From: Vannielia litorea
GTDB taxonomy: Bacteria; Pseudomonadota; Alphaproteobacteria; Rhodobacterales; Rhodobacteraceae
DNA: 64,000 nt
Reading direction: 5' to 3'
NCBI RefSeq assembly: GCF_019801175.1
Contig: NZ_JAHVJR010000001.1
Span: forward strand, 124,001 to 188,000
Below, piece after piece: positions 12,036 to 18,165 of this stretch. Made by a program: the position numbers and the translations under genes. The notes beneath the pieces were generated by a model. It was not told where the DNA came from and searched no databases. It was given only the letters and a program-made list of their open reading frames with translations. How positions within the stretch are numbered: the stretch's first letter is position 1; the number at the start of each line of letters is the position of its first letter.

Positions 12036-12983
12036 TTAGCGGCGACCGAAGGGATTGCGGTTGCCCAGCGCCGTGAACGGGTCGAGCATGGTCTCGCCGG
12101 TCACCCCCTTGAAGCCGCCGGTCTCTTCGCCGGTGGCCGCCGTGCTCGGATCGCCCCCCGGCTCCTCGCCGGTGGCGGCTGTCGAGGCACCGCTCTCGGC
12201 AATCACCGGGCTGCCCCCCGGCCCGCCCTCGCCAACAAAGCCGGTGCCGCCCTCTTCGCCAAGGGCCAAGGTCGTGGGCGGCCCTTCCTCTCCCAGCGCG
12301 GCGGTCTTCGGGCCTTCCTCGCCCACAAAGACAGTCTTCGGCCCCTCTTCGCCGATAGCGGCTGTCTTCGGGTCTTCCTCGCCGAAGATCGGCGTGGTGC
12401 CGGGGCCCTCTTCTCCCACGAACGGCGTGGTGCCCGGATCTTCCTCGCCCACAAAGGGCGAAGTGCCCGGCCCTTCTTCCCCAACAAATGGGGTGGTGCC
12501 GGGGCCTTCCTCACCCTTGAACGGGCTTGTCTCGGGGCCTTCCTCGCCAAGGAACGGGGTCGTCGGCGGGCCTTCCTCGCCCAGTGCCCGCGTGGTGAAA
12601 TCCTCACCGATGGGCAGGGTGGGCGGCCCCTCTTCGCCAATCGCCAGCGTCGTAAACTCGCCGCCAGGCCGCAGCAACTGGATCGGGTCATTGCTGCGCG
12701 AGACAACGCGCACGCCAACGATCCGCTCCACGTCATCCTTCCAGACAAAGGAGGCAGCGGTGGGCGAGATCACCTGCGCCACGATCCCGTCGGGCGGCTC
12801 GGCCACGAACTCCAGATCGAGGATGCCATCGGCAGAGAGTTTCTTCTCCAGCGGCTTCAGCTCCGGCGCCGTCCACCCTGCGGTGGTGGTATCGCCGGTG
12901 ACGCTGATCGAAAGCTGCGGAGGTTCGCTTTCAAGCACATTGAGCTGGATCGAGTTGATGCGGAATATCTTCATCTTGGCCAT
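12036..12983 (-). CDS. Multi-repeat graspetide precursor (plesiocin-like TTxxxGEE cores)
   Basis: The 315-residue protein has two parts. Residues 1-109 form a leader-like, strand-rich domain of unknown fold that ends about 'QLLRPGGE'. Residues 110-246 hold about 13 tandem units of mostly 11 residues with pattern (T/K/P)-(T/S)-x-x-x-G-E-E-(G/D)-P, for example TTLAIGEE, TTPFVGEE, TSPFVGEE, KTAALGEE. Degenerate units continue to about residue 290. The spacing TTxxxxEE equals the plesiocin (group 2 graspetide) core, where two Thr-Glu omega-esters close a hairpin-like bicycle per repeat. Start: AAGGAGG lies 5 nt before the ATG at 12983; the frame stays open further upstream but without such a site. 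The stop abuts the ligase GTG. Known plesiocin precursors have far fewer repeats, as I recall about four. Confidence 0.86.
   Translation of the reverse strand: MAKMKIFRINSIQLNVLESEPPQLSISVTGDTTTAGWTAPELKPLEKKLSADGILDLEFVAEPPDGIVAQVISPTAASFVWKDDVERIVGVRVVSRSNDPIQLLRPGGEFTTLAIGEEGPPTLPIGEDFTTRALGEEGPPTTPFLGEEGPETSPFKGEEGPGTTPFVGEEGPGTSPFVGEEDPGTTPFVGEEGPGTTPIFGEEDPKTAAIGEEGPKTVFVGEEGPKTAALGEEGPPTTLALGEEGGTGFVGEGGPGGSPVIAESGASTAATGEEPGGDPSTAATGEETGGFKGVTGETMLDPFTALGNRNPFGRR
12246..12656 (-). repeat. Tandem 33-nt coding repeats (graspetide core units)
   Basis: This stretch encodes residues 110-246 of the precursor. The period is mostly 33 nt (11 codons), with a few 24- and 30-nt units. Synonymous positions vary between units while Thr, Gly and Glu-Glu are kept. 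That points to selection on the peptide rather than very recent DNA duplication. More degenerate units extend to about 12114. Confidence 0.85.
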
Positions 12984-13326
12984 GGAAACCTCCTTGGCTC
13001 GTGTCATTGAAAATGGGTCTTGCAAATAATGCGGGCACCGGGGCGCCACACCCTTAAGGGTAACGCCGCCCTGCCGTTTCTACCTGAGTGAATAATCCGT
13101 GACGGTGCCGCCCCACCTTCACGGCCCTTTCACGCGGCCCGAATTTTCATCACCGCAAGGCAGGTTACAGGGCCGCCCCACGCAGCCACACGTCCATTCC
13201 CGCCGCCCTCCGCCCGCGCCGAACCGCCCGCCTCAGCCACAATTTCACGCCCCGCGCCCCGCCGAATCGCGTGCTCGTGAGCCGCGATCGCTTTGCACCG
13301 CCCGCCCGTGCCGCTAAGCCTTGGCC
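12984..13326. promoter_or_regulatory. Intergenic region upstream of graspetide operon, with 12-bp palindrome
   Basis: 343 nt between the divergent precursor and EamA genes with no supported coding frame. ACCCTTAAGGGT (13050-13061) is a perfect 12-bp palindrome flanked by GGCG and CGCC, about 67-78 nt upstream of the precursor start. It is a candidate operator. AAGGAGG just before 12983 is the precursor ribosome site. I see no convincing -35/-10 pair. Confidence 0.45.
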
Positions 13327-14184
13327 ATGCGCCTCGCCCTTCTGATCACCGTCACCATGGTGGCCTTCGCCGCCAACTCCCTGCTGAACCGCGCCGCGGT
13401 GGAGGCCGGGCTGATCGACCCGCTGGGCTACGCGCTGATCCGCGTGGCCTCTGGCGCGGCGATGCTCTGGCTCCTGCTCGCCCTGCGCCGCACCGCCATG
13501 CCTCGCCGCATCCCATGGGTCGGGGCGCTCTCGCTCGCCACCTACATGCTGGGCTTCTCGCTGGCCTACCTCACCCTCGGCGCGGGGCTGGGGGCGCTCA
13601 TCCTCTTCGGGGTGATTCAGGTCACCATGTTCGCCGTGGCCGCCCTGCGCGGCGCGGCGCTCGGGCCGCAGCGGCTTGCCGGTGCCGCGCTGGCCTTTGC
13701 CGGGCTGGCCTCGCTGCTCTGGCCCGGCGGCGGCTTCTCGGTCGACCTCACCGGCGCCGCGCTGATGACGGCTGCGGGCGTCGGCTGGGCGTTTTACACC
13801 CTCGACGGTCGCGGCGCGGCCAACCCGCTGGCGGCCACGGCCTCCAACTTCCTCTGGTGCCTTCCGCTGATGGTGCTCGCCACGCTCGCCGCGCTGCCGA
13901 GCTGGCCCGCACCGGGCGGGGCGCTGCTCGCGGTGGTCGGCGGGGCCGTCACCTCCGGCCTCGGCTATGCGCTCTGGTACGCGGTGCTGCCGAAGATCGA
14001 AACAACCACCGCCGCCGTGGTGCAGCTCTCGGTGCCGGTGATCGCCGTGGCCGCCGGGGCGCTGCTGCTGGGCGAGGCCCTCACGTGGAAGCTGATAATC
14101 GCCGGGGCCGTGGTGGTGGGCGGCATCGCGCTGGCCGTCACCGCGCCAGCGGCTCCAGCGGGTCGTAGCCAAACCCGCGGCTAA
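13327..14184 (+). CDS. EamA/DMT-superfamily permease
   Basis: The 285-residue integral membrane protein has about ten hydrophobic segments in two EamA repeats (roughly 5-130 and 140-275), typical of drug/metabolite transporters that export or import small metabolites. The substrate is unknown. The ATG at 13327 gives 'MRLALLITVTMVAFA'; a TTG 6 nt earlier in the same frame is a weaker alternative. It diverges from the graspetide precursor, but EamA permeases are not peptide exporters, so a functional link is not implied. Its last 47 nt overlap the convergent NUDIX gene. Confidence 0.88.
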   Translation: MRLALLITVTMVAFAANSLLNRAAVEAGLIDPLGYALIRVASGAAMLWLLLALRRTAMPRRIPWVGALSLATYMLGFSLAYLTLGAGLGALILFGVIQVTMFAVAALRGAALGPQRLAGAALAFAGLASLLWPGGGFSVDLTGAALMTAAGVGWAFYTLDGRGAANPLAATASNFLWCLPLMVLATLAALPSWPAPGGALLAVVGGAVTSGLGYALWYAVLPKIETTTAAVVQLSVPVIAVAAGALLLGEALTWKLIIAGAVVVGGIALAVTAPAAPAGRSQTRG

Positions 14185-14575
14185 AGGCGACCGCGCCAAG
14201 GCTGTCGGGCTTGTGGGGCAGGGCGGCCAACTCCTCCGCCGTCACCCAGCGGCGGCGCGTCACCACCCGCTCCGGGTCCACCCAATCCTCCCGCAACTTT
14301 CCCTCCAACACCTTGCAGCGAAAGAAGATTTCAACCTGATGAAAGCCCGTCTCCTCCTCGTGATACTCGTTCACAAGGCAGGGCGGCCCGACCTTCACCA
14401 CCAGCCCGGTCTCTTCATGCACCTCCCGCGCAAGGTTATCCGGCAGGGAGCTGTGCATCTCCGCCCCGCCGCCCGGTGCGCACCAAAGCTGCACCATCGG
14501 GTCGGCCCAGGCATTGACGATGAGCAGTCGGTCGTCTTTCACGATCACGGCGCGGGTGGCGAGGCGAATGGGCAT
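14138..14575 (-). CDS. NUDIX hydrolase
   Basis: The 145-residue pyrophosphohydrolase acts on an unidentified nucleoside-diphosphate-linked substrate. The Nudix box lies around residues 36-58: the catalytic core REVHEETGL (R50, E51, E54, E55) is intact, while the first Glu of the GX5E part is replaced by Ser43. The C-terminal tail overlaps the 3' end of the EamA gene by 47 nt. The tail has no conserved motif, so it is tolerant of such overlap. It is a monocistronic gene pointing away from the lipase-like gene at 14631. Confidence 0.88.
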   Translation of the reverse strand: MPIRLATRAVIVKDDRLLIVNAWADPMVQLWCAPGGGAEMHSSLPDNLAREVHEETGLVVKVGPPCLVNEYHEEETGFHQVEIFFRCKVLEGKLREDWVDPERVVTRRRWVTAEELAALPHKPDSLGAVAFSRGFGYDPLEPLAR

Positions 14576-14630
14576 GGCCGCACCGTGACGCTGCGGCGCG
14601 CCACTGGCAAGGCCCCGCGGCGGCCCCTAC

Positions 14631-15374
14631 ATGCCTGCCATGCGCTTGATGCTCGCCCTCTGCCTCACCCTGCTCGCCGCACCCGCCGCGGCGAAGGATT
14701 GCGTCGTGCTTCTGCACGGTCTTGCCCGCGGCACCGGCTCGATGGCTCCGCTCGAGCTGGCGCTCTCCGAGGCGGGCTATGCCACGGTGAACAAGGGCTA
14801 CCCCTCCACCCGCGCGCCGGTGGAGGAGCTTGTGGCCGCCGTCCCCGCCGCCTACGCCGTCTGCGAGGGCGAGCGCGTGCATTTCGTCACCCACTCGATG
14901 GGCGGCATCCTGCTGCGCATGTGGCTGGAAGAGGCCCGCCCCGAGCGCCTTGGCCATGTGGTGATGATGGGCCCGCCCAACGAGGGCAGCGAGTTGGTCG
15001 ACACCCTCTCCGACTGGGCGATCTTCGATGCCGTCAACGGCCCCGCGGGCGACCAGCTCGGCACCGACCCGGCCTCCGTGCCGCAACAGCTCGGCCCGGC
15101 GTGGTTTGGCCCCGGGATCATCGCCGGCACCCTCAGCTTCAACCCGGTGTATTCCTCGATCATCCCCGGCCCCGATGACAGCAAGGTTGCGGTCGAAAAC
15201 ACCCACGTCGCGGGCGAGGCCGACTGGATCGCGCTGCCCGTGACCCACACCTTCATGATGACCAACCCGGTCGTCATGGCACAGGTGCTGACCTTTCTCG
15301 AAAGCGGCGCCTTCGACCCAGAGCTGAGCTATGCCGACGCCGTGGCGATGGGGCTGAAAGAGATCACCGAGTAG
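14631..15374 (+). CDS. Secreted alpha/beta-hydrolase (lipase/esterase-like)
   Basis: The 247-residue protein has an N-terminal signal peptide (hydrophobic residues about 4-21, cleavage near 'AAAKD') and an alpha/beta-hydrolase fold. The oxyanion strand 'VVLLHGLARG' is at about 25-34, and the nucleophile elbow is T-H-S89-M-G-G, where the first Gly of GxSxG is replaced by Thr. It resembles the triacylglycerol lipase/PGAP1-like group (lipase class 2 type). A His of the triad is plausible in 'PVTHTFMM'. Start: ATG at 14631; a second ATG at 14640 would also give a good signal peptide. The 3' end overlaps the purK stop by 11 nt, tail to tail. Confidence 0.83.
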   Translation: MPAMRLMLALCLTLLAAPAAAKDCVVLLHGLARGTGSMAPLELALSEAGYATVNKGYPSTRAPVEELVAAVPAAYAVCEGERVHFVTHSMGGILLRMWLEEARPERLGHVVMMGPPNEGSELVDTLSDWAIFDAVNGPAGDQLGTDPASVPQQLGPAWFGPGIIAGTLSFNPVYSSIIPGPDDSKVAVENTHVAGEADWIALPVTHTFMMTNPVVMAQVLTFLESGAFDPELSYADAVAMGLKEITE

Positions 15375-16437
15375 CCGGTTTCACCCGGTTCACATGCCCC
15401 ATCTTCCGGCCCGGTCGCGCCTCCGCCTTGCCGTAGAGATGCACCGCCGCATGCGGCTCCCGCGCGATCTGCGGCACGCGGTCGATGTCGTCTCCAATGA
15501 GGTTTTCCATCTCCACATCCGAGTGCCGCTTGCCATCGCCCAACGGCCAGCCCGCCACGGCGCGGATATGCTGCTCAAACTGGTCCACCGCACAGCCGTT
15601 CTGCGTCCAATGGCCGGAATTGTGCACACGCGGGGCGATTTCGTTCACGATGAGCGCGCCGGGGGTGACAAAAAGCTCCACGCCCATGACACCCACGTAA
15701 TCCAGCGCATTCAGGATCTTGCCGGCCATAAGTGCCGCATCGGTTGAAAGTCGCGGCGGGATCTTGGCGGGCACGGTCGTCGTGGCCAGAATGCCGGATT
15801 TGTGCACGTTCTCGCCAAGGTCGAAGCACACCACCTCGCCCGTCAGCCCGCGCGCGGCGATCACCGAAACCTCGAGGCTGAAGTTCACGAAGCCCTCCAG
15901 AACGGCTTCCGCGCCCTCCATCGCGGCCCAGGCCACCGGCGCATCCTCGGCGCTCGCCAGCCGGGCCTGCCCCTTGCCGTCATAGCCCAGCCGCCGGGTC
16001 TTGAGGATCGAGGGCGCGCCGATTTCGGCCACCGCTTCGGCCATCTCGGCCTCCGAGGCCACCGGGGCAAAGGGGGCCGTCTCCAGCCCCAGCCCGCGCA
16101 GGAACTCCTTCTCTGTCAGCCGGTCCTGGCTGACCCGCAGCGCCTCGCGCCCGGGGCGGATCGGGCGGATCGCTTCCAGCGTGTCGAGCGCGGCGGTCGG
16201 GATGTTCTCGAACTCATAGGTGATCACGTCCACGCTCTCGGCAAAGGCCATCAGCGCCTCCACGTCGTCATAGCCCGCTGTCGTCACCCGTGCCGCCACA
16301 TCGCCCGCAGGGGCCGCGCCCGGCTCGAAGATATGCGCCTTATAGCCCAGCCGCGCGGCGGCCACCGAGAGCATCCGCCCCAGCTGCCCGCCGCCCAGAA
16401 TGCCGATCACCGATCCCGGTGCGAGAGGCTCAGACAT
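15364..16437 (-). CDS. purK: 5-(carboxyamino)imidazole ribonucleotide synthase
   Basis: The 357-residue ATP-grasp enzyme carboxylates AIR to N5-CAIR in de novo purine synthesis. The N-terminal 'GILGGGQLGRMLSVAA' (about 11-26) is the family signature; ATP-grasp segments 'PSILKTRRLGYDGKGQ' and 'NEIAPRVHNSGHWT' are intact. Length is typical. The ATG at 16437 overlaps the end of purE by 8 nt, so purE-purK form one operon, as in most bacteria using the PurK/PurE route. Upstream in-frame Met codons would lie within purE and lack family similarity. Confidence 0.96.
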   Translation of the reverse strand: MSEPLAPGSVIGILGGGQLGRMLSVAAARLGYKAHIFEPGAAPAGDVAARVTTAGYDDVEALMAFAESVDVITYEFENIPTAALDTLEAIRPIRPGREALRVSQDRLTEKEFLRGLGLETAPFAPVASEAEMAEAVAEIGAPSILKTRRLGYDGKGQARLASAEDAPVAWAAMEGAEAVLEGFVNFSLEVSVIAARGLTGEVVCFDLGENVHKSGILATTTVPAKIPPRLSTDAALMAGKILNALDYVGVMGVELFVTPGALIVNEIAPRVHNSGHWTQNGCAVDQFEQHIRAVAGWPLGDGKRHSDVEMENLIGDDIDRVPQIAREPHAAVHLYGKAEARPGRKMGHVNRVKPATR

Positions 16438-16918
16438 CGGAAGGCTCCTCCGGGATCGAGGCCGAGAGCGCATCACGCCACGCATCCAGCCGCTCGGCCA
16501 GCGCGTCGTCGGAGACTGCGAGAATGCCCGCAGCCATCAGCCCCGCGTTCACCGCGCCCGCCTCGCCAATCGCCATCGTGGCGACCGGAAAGCCGCGCGG
16601 CATCTGCACGATGGAATAGAGGCTGTCGACCCCGCTCAGCGCCCGCGTCTGCACCGGCACGCCCACCACCGGCACCCGCGTCTTGCTGGCCATCATGCCC
16701 GGCAAATGCGCCGCGCCGCCCGCGCCCGCGATGATCACCTTCAGCCCCCGGCCGGCGGCTGCCTTGCCATAGCTCCAAAGCCGGTCTGGCGTGCGGTGGG
16801 CCGAAACGATCTTCGCCTCCCAGGCCACGCCCAGCTCGTCCAGCACATCGGCGGCATGCTTCATCGTCGGCCAGTCCGACTGGCTGCCCATGATGATGCC
16901 CACAATCGGCTCTGCCAT
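16430..16918 (-). CDS. purE: 5-(carboxyamino)imidazole ribonucleotide mutase
   Basis: The 162-residue class I PurE converts N5-CAIR to CAIR. The motif 'GIIMGSQSDWPTMKHAADVL' near the N-terminus and 'SAHRTPDRLW' (about 40-49) are the conserved active-site sequences, and 'GAGGAAHLPGM' follows. The ATG at 16918 has GAGGAG upstream; a TTG 6 nt earlier is possible but less likely. It is first in the purEK operon. Confidence 0.96.
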   Translation of the reverse strand: MAEPIVGIIMGSQSDWPTMKHAADVLDELGVAWEAKIVSAHRTPDRLWSYGKAAAGRGLKVIIAGAGGAAHLPGMMASKTRVPVVGVPVQTRALSGVDSLYSIVQMPRGFPVATMAIGEAGAVNAGLMAAGILAVSDDALAERLDAWRDALSASIPEEPSDV

Positions 16919-16982
16919 GCTCAAGGCTCCTCTCCGCCATCAAAGAGCGGCCTTTATAGCCGCGCCGTGGCCCGCTGCAATG

Positions 16983-17201
16983 TTACGCGATGATGTCGGG
17001 GTAAAGCTCGTCCTCGACCCGGGCGATCTCGTCCTTCAGCGCCAGCTTTTTCTTCTTCAGCCGCTGCAGGGTGAAACTGTCGCCCGTTGCCCGCTCCATG
17101 ATCGCATGGATCGCCTCGTCCAGCTCGCGGTGCTCGCGCTTGAGCACCTCCAGCTTCACGCGGAGCACCTCTTCGTGGCTCATTTCGCCGGGAGCATTCA
17201 T
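16983..17201 (-). CDS. YdcH family (DUF465) small protein
   Basis: The 72-residue protein matches the YdcH/DUF465 pattern: a short helical hairpin with 'FTLQRLKKKKLALKDEIARVE' at the C-terminus and a coiled-coil-like central helix rich in Glu/Lys/Arg. Function is unknown; family members are abundant small cytosolic proteins in proteobacteria. It sits upstream of purEK on the same strand with 64 nt between, so it may share a transcript. Start ATG 17201. Confidence 0.85.
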   Translation of the reverse strand: MNAPGEMSHEEVLRVKLEVLKREHRELDEAIHAIMERATGDSFTLQRLKKKKLALKDEIARVEDELYPDIIA

Positions 17202-17272
17202 GGCTGCGGTCTTCGGATCGGTGGCAAGTGCTCAGATCATATGCATTTTCCGCGCCCGCTCAATGCCCAGCC

Positions 17273-17301
17273 CTTGCCGCAGGCCGCCTGAGGCCCCATA
17301 T
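17273..17301 (+). promoter_or_regulatory. Heat-shock (sigma-32-type) promoter of hsp20
   Basis: CTTGCCG (17273-17279) and CCCCATAT (17294-17301) are 14 nt apart, close to the enterobacterial RpoH consensus CTTGAAA-N13-15-CCCCATNT. The hsp20 start codon lies 66 nt downstream, consistent with heat-shock expression. Confidence 0.65.
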
Positions 17302-17366
17302 TGCAAGGGTGGTCGCCAGCACGGGGCCGCATTCCGCATTGTCGCTTACGCAAAGGGCTGTGCCAG

Positions 17367-17780
17367 ATGAGCAAACTCACACTCGGGTCCCACCCGTTTC
17401 TCCTCGGTTTCGAGCAGCTTGAAAGGCTGGTCGAGCGCACCGCCAAGTCGGGCAACGAGGGCTATCCCCCCTTCAACATCGAGCAATCTGGCGAGAACGC
17501 CTATCGCATAACCCTCGCGGTGGCAGGTTTTGCGGAACCCGATCTCTCGATCACGGTTGAGGATTCACAGCTCGTCATTCGCGGCCGCCAGTCGGATGAG
17601 GATGACGGCAGGGTGTTCCTGCACCGGGGCATCGCCGCCCGCCAGTTCCAGCGCAGCTTCGTGTTGGCCGATGGCGTCGAGGTGGCCGGGGCGAAACTGG
17701 AGAACGGGCTTCTGCATGTGCACCTGACCCGCGCCGAGCCCGAAACTGTCGTTCAGACGATCAGGATCGATCGCGCCTGA
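17367..17780 (+). CDS. Hsp20/alpha-crystallin small heat-shock protein (IbpA-like)
   Basis: The 137-residue ATP-independent holdase begins 'MSKLTLGSHPFLLGFEQLER', typical of alphaproteobacterial IbpA-like proteins. The alpha-crystallin domain spans about 35-125 and includes 'YRITLAVAGFAEPDLSITVE' and the conserved 'LENGLLHVHL'. It binds unfolding proteins during heat stress. Start ATG 17367; an in-frame extension to 17301 lies inside the predicted promoter. It is followed after 84 nt by a DUF1150 gene, a conserved pairing in rhodobacteria, probably co-transcribed. Confidence 0.94.
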   Translation: MSKLTLGSHPFLLGFEQLERLVERTAKSGNEGYPPFNIEQSGENAYRITLAVAGFAEPDLSITVEDSQLVIRGRQSDEDDGRVFLHRGIAARQFQRSFVLADGVEVAGAKLENGLLHVHLTRAEPETVVQTIRIDRA

Positions 17781-17864
17781 GCCGGGCTTCAAACGTACCC
17801 GCGCAAGCACCCCGCCAACGTGCGGGCAACCCGAGGGACGGGTAATCTGAAAAGGAGACGTGTG

Positions 17865-18101
17865 ATGAACACGAAGTTTGCTGAAGACATGATGACCGCC
17901 GAAGGCGAGCGCCCCATCGTCTACGTCCGCAAGGTCGAGGTCGACGACCTCCCCGACGAGGTGCGCGCTCAGGCCGAGGCCGCAGGCGATATCTACGCCG
18001 TCCACAACGACGAAGGCGAGCGCCTCGCCCTGGTGCAAGGCCGCGAACTGGCCTTCGTCCTCGCCCGCCAGCACGACATGTCGCCGGTGACGGTGCACTG
18101 A
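17865..18101 (+). CDS. DUF1150 family protein
   Basis: The 78-residue acidic cytosolic protein has the DUF1150 pattern: 'RPIVYVRKVEVDDLPDEVRA' in the middle and 'YAVHNDEGERLALVQGRELAF' toward the C-terminus. Function is unknown. The family regularly follows Hsp20 genes in alphaproteobacteria, which suggests a stress role. AAAGGAG precedes the ATG at 17865. A clear terminator hairpin follows the stop, so it ends the Hsp20 unit. Confidence 0.9.
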   Translation: MNTKFAEDMMTAEGERPIVYVRKVEVDDLPDEVRAQAEAAGDIYAVHNDEGERLALVQGRELAFVLARQHDMSPVTVH

Positions 18102-18112
18102 ACCGGAACGTG

Positions 18113-18138
18113 AAAGCCCCGGCGCGAACCGGGGCTTT
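18113..18138. terminator. Terminator between DUF1150 and sat/cysC genes
   Basis: AAAGCCCCGG (18113-18122), a 6-nt loop and CCGGGGCTTT (18129-18138) form a perfect 10-bp stem with A/T ends on both strands. It can serve the convergent genes in both directions. Confidence 0.75.
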
Positions 18139-18165
18139 GCATGTGTCTTGAAGGTCTGAACCTGC

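Noticed and set aside
12246..12656. Tandem repeats considered as a CRISPR array or minisatellite
   Set aside because: Units are 33-nt multiples of codons with no unique spacers, vary at synonymous sites and encode a conserved peptide motif.
11070..13010. Long plus-strand frame opposite the graspetide ligase and precursor
   Set aside because: It runs through two well-supported minus-strand genes; its repetitive part is simply the reverse reading of the TTxxxGEE repeats.
12055..13029. Plus-strand Ser/Pro/Gly repeat protein over the precursor gene
   Set aside because: The repeats also appear ordered in this frame, but it has no plausible start signal. The minus frame has AAGGAGG before its ATG, an abutting ligase gene and a known core pattern.
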